Shown here piece after piece: positions 5,736-7,124 of a stretch of DNA of 7,124 nt; within the stretch, counting starts at the first letter, position 1, and each line of letters begins with the position of its first letter. The notes under the pieces are model-generated. The model made no database searches. It saw nothing but the letters and a program-made list of their open reading frames with translations, and had not been told where the DNA came from. The DNA is from Candidatus Saccharimonadota bacterium (lineage in GTDB: Bacteria; Patescibacteriota; Saccharimonadia; Saccharimonadales; Saccharimonadaceae). The position numbers and the translations under genes are program-made. Location: contig JAUNQQ010000039.1 in NCBI GenBank assembly GCA_030536095.1, forward strand, positions 1 through 7,124. Reading direction: 5' to 3'.

Positions 5736-5852
5736 GATTTCTAGGGCAGATTTCTTCGACAGCGACTGCGAGACTCAAAGGGTAGGATGTTTAAGTCTAA
5801 CCCCTTTCGTTTCTCGCCCCTTCCTCGAACTCTACTCCTAGAAATCGTTTTT
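5736..5852. repeat. Hairpin element R4, second copy of the pair
   Basis: GATTTCTAGG 5736-5745 pairs with CCTAGAAATC 5837-5846, followed by TTTTT (5848-5852). The apical stem is GGGT 5780-5783 with ACCC 5800-5803 and GGAT 5785-5788 with GTCT 5795-5798 (two G.T pairs). It has an A.A mismatch (5784/5799) and a GTTTAA loop. The left half shares AGCGACTGCG with R1. The leading AAAAC of the full element is absent, as in R2, so second copies consistently start at GATTT. Confidence 0.83.
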
Positions 5853-5870
5853 GTGATTTTGGAAAAAGTC

Positions 5871-5899
5871 TTGCTCCGTGGAAAAGGTTATGGTATATT
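5871..5899 (+). promoter_or_regulatory. Promoter of the CHAP hydrolase gene, predicted leaderless
   Basis: TTGCTC 5871-5876, a 17-bp spacer and TGG-TATATT with the -10 at 5894-5899. Seven bases on from the -10 is the A of ATG 5906. The hydrolase gene therefore has its own promoter downstream of R4. Confidence 0.75.
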
Positions 5900-5905
5900 A
5901 TAGGT

Positions 5906-7042
5906 ATGAGCAATTACTGGAAGAATGGTTTGGCTGTGATAATGGCGGGGGTGATGATTGTTTCTGGGATGGTGATTTATCGATCGGAGGGAGCGGAAGC
6001 GGTGAATTATTGTGTGAGTGAGAAATGTAAGGCGGCACAGAAAGCGCTGAGTGAGGCGACTGAGGCGGAAGAGGCGGCGAATAAGAATGTTGACACGCTA
6101 GAAGAAAAGATTAAGCAGCTTGAGGCGAATATTAGGACGATGGAAGCGAGTATTGAGGCGAATGAGGAAATTAAACAGTCGCTTGCGGAGAAGATTGTTG
6201 AGACGCAGAAGGTTTTGGAGGAACAACAAAATGCTTTGGCGGAGTTGTTGGTTGAGATTCATTTTGAGAAAGAAGTGGATCCGATTACGTTGCTTGCGGG
6301 AAGTAATTCCCTGTCGGATTTTGCGGAGAAGCAGGCGCGGAGTGATACGCTGAAGGAACAGATTACGACGAGTGCGGAGCAGGTACGAGAAACGAAGGAG
6401 AGTCTTGAAGCGAAGAAGACGCAGGTGCAGATTTTAATTGAGGATCAGGAGTCGCAGAAGGCGACAATTGAGACAGATAAGGCGGAACAGGCGGAGTTAA
6501 AGAAGAAGTATGAGGATGATGCGGACGGATACGCGGCGGCGGCGGAAGAGGCGAAGAAGACGATGATTGAGGAGATGGCGAAACAGACCGTACGGTATAA
6601 TTCGGGCGGGATAGTGGTGGCGAGTGGGACAAATTCGTATGGTTATAAAGCGCGGTGTCCGCAGGATAACTGGCGGTATGTGCCGATAAATTATTTTGAT
6701 TCGTGGGGATATTATCTCTGTGAGTGTACGAGTTATGCGGCATTTAAGGCGAATGAACGGTGGGGAGTAAGCGTAAGTGGATGGGGTGATGCGAAGTATT
6801 GGGGTGGAGGGGCGTTGATGCGGGGATACCGAGTGGATGGAGTGCCGGCGAAACACACTGTTGGAGTGCAGACGGGTGGGACATGGGGGCATGTGGTTTG
6901 GGTTGAGGCAGTGAATGGAGATGGGACGGTTGATATTTCGGAGTATAATAATAGTACGTCGTCGGTTTCGGGAAGTCCAGCGGATTTTGGGTATCGGTCG
7001 CATGTGCCGGTGGGGTCGTATTATTACATTCACTTCGAATAG
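5906..7042 (+). CDS. Secreted coiled-coil CHAP peptidoglycan hydrolase, PcsB/CwlO-like
   Basis: Probably the cell-wall hydrolase that FtsEX switches on during division; PcsB of streptococci has this architecture and partner. The 378-aa product starts with a short basic N-terminus and a hydrophobic signal segment (~8-25), with a possible cleavage site after AEA at 30-32. Residues ~38-230 are heptad-rich coiled coil, interrupted at ~118-140 by a segment like the hinge of PcsB proteins (DPITLLAGSNSLSDF). The CHAP domain covers ~245-378: ECTSYAAF with catalytic Cys274, the WGDAKYW stretch (293-299), TWGHVVWVEAV with His329, and ISEYNNS with E346/N348 as the third polar residue. CHAP enzymes act as amidases or endopeptidases; which one cannot be told here. 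Five cysteines remain in the exported part (36, 41, 251, 272, 274). Tandem hairpins R3-R4 separate it from ftsX. Confidence 0.9.
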   Translation: MSNYWKNGLAVIMAGVMIVSGMVIYRSEGAEAVNYCVSEKCKAAQKALSEATEAEEAANKNVDTLEEKIKQLEANIRTMEASIEANEEIKQSLAEKIVETQKVLEEQQNALAELLVEIHFEKEVDPITLLAGSNSLSDFAEKQARSDTLKEQITTSAEQVRETKESLEAKKTQVQILIEDQESQKATIETDKAEQAELKKKYEDDADGYAAAAEEAKKTMIEEMAKQTVRYNSGGIVVASGTNSYGYKARCPQDNWRYVPINYFDSWGYYLCECTSYAAFKANERWGVSVSGWGDAKYWGGGALMRGYRVDGVPAKHTVGVQTGGTWGHVVWVEAVNGDGTVDISEYNNSTSSVSGSPADFGYRSHVPVGSYYYIHFE

Positions 7043-7048
7043 GGCATA

Positions 7049-7124
7049 AAAACGATTTCTAGGGCGAACTTCTTCGTCTGGCGCTTTGCGCCAGACTGGC
7101 GTCGCGCGCTCGAAAGAAAATACA
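7049..7124. repeat. Hairpin element R5, divergent copy cut by the window edge
   Basis: Starts with AAAACGATTTCTAGGGCGAA, identical to the first 20 bases of R3, and continues with the shared CTTCTTCG. It then changes to a perfect 9-bp hairpin, GTCTGGCGC 7076-7084 with GCGCCAGAC 7088-7096 and loop TTT, in place of the usual apical stem. The right arm is not seen before the edge. It begins six bases after the stop of the CHAP gene. Confidence 0.7.

Noticed and set aside
91..5852. CRISPR array
   Set aside because: The units are ~120 bp palindromes in pairs, without short repeats separated by equal-length unique spacers, and no cas genes are present.
6363..7033. Long - strand frames opposite the CHAP gene
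   Set aside because: Their unusual composition comes from reading the complement of a strongly biased coding sequence; the + strand carries the catalytic motifs.
91..7124. Hairpin elements as integron attC sites (stem-loops placed just after genes)
   Set aside because: The ends lack the GTTRRRY/RYYYAAC core sites, no integrase is present, and the adjacent genes are core division genes with their own promoters.

Overview
The window looks like chromosomal DNA of a small-genome Patescibacteria/CPR bacterium, most likely Candidatus Saccharibacteria (TM7). This is inferred from the combination of FtsE, FtsX and a coiled-coil CHAP hydrolase, the compact layout, unfamiliar lineage-type proteins and start codons placed almost directly on the -10 box. 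It is not proven. The visible genes end in TAA, TAG and TGA, so nothing suggests TGA recoding.

Layout: 1-92 is the 3' end of an unidentified + strand gene. 91-305 is a tandem pair of ~120-bp imperfect hairpin elements (R1, R2), followed by a consensus promoter and a small unknown gene (397-675) closed by a strong terminator. 771-2066 encodes a 431-aa unknown protein, convergent with murB (2102-3151, - strand). Between murB and ftsE lies a 185-bp nested fold-back (3181-3365). ftsE (3382-4449, -) and ftsX (4559-5596, +) are transcribed divergently from a 109-bp promoter region. A second tandem hairpin pair (R3, R4; 5601-5852) separates ftsX from a secreted PcsB/CwlO-like CHAP peptidoglycan hydrolase (5906-7042). 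A fifth, divergent element copy (R5) begins six bases after that gene and runs to the window edge.

The theme is cell-wall growth and division. MurB makes UDP-MurNAc for peptidoglycan precursors. FtsE (ATPase) and FtsX (membrane protein) form the transporter-like complex that, in other bacteria, activates a coiled-coil hydrolase outside the membrane, and the CHAP protein is the obvious partner here. Although they should work together, ftsE, ftsX and the hydrolase gene each have their own promoter and are separated by divergent transcription or hairpin elements.

The most interesting signals are non-coding. One is a family of hairpin elements with compensatory base changes, placed directly after stop codons and twice as tandem dimers with a conserved linker. 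Another is the unrelated 185-bp fold-back. The third is a consistent promoter form (TTG-type -35, 17-bp spacer, TGn-extended -10) that puts the predicted transcription start on or next to the ATG of five genes, implying leaderless mRNAs.
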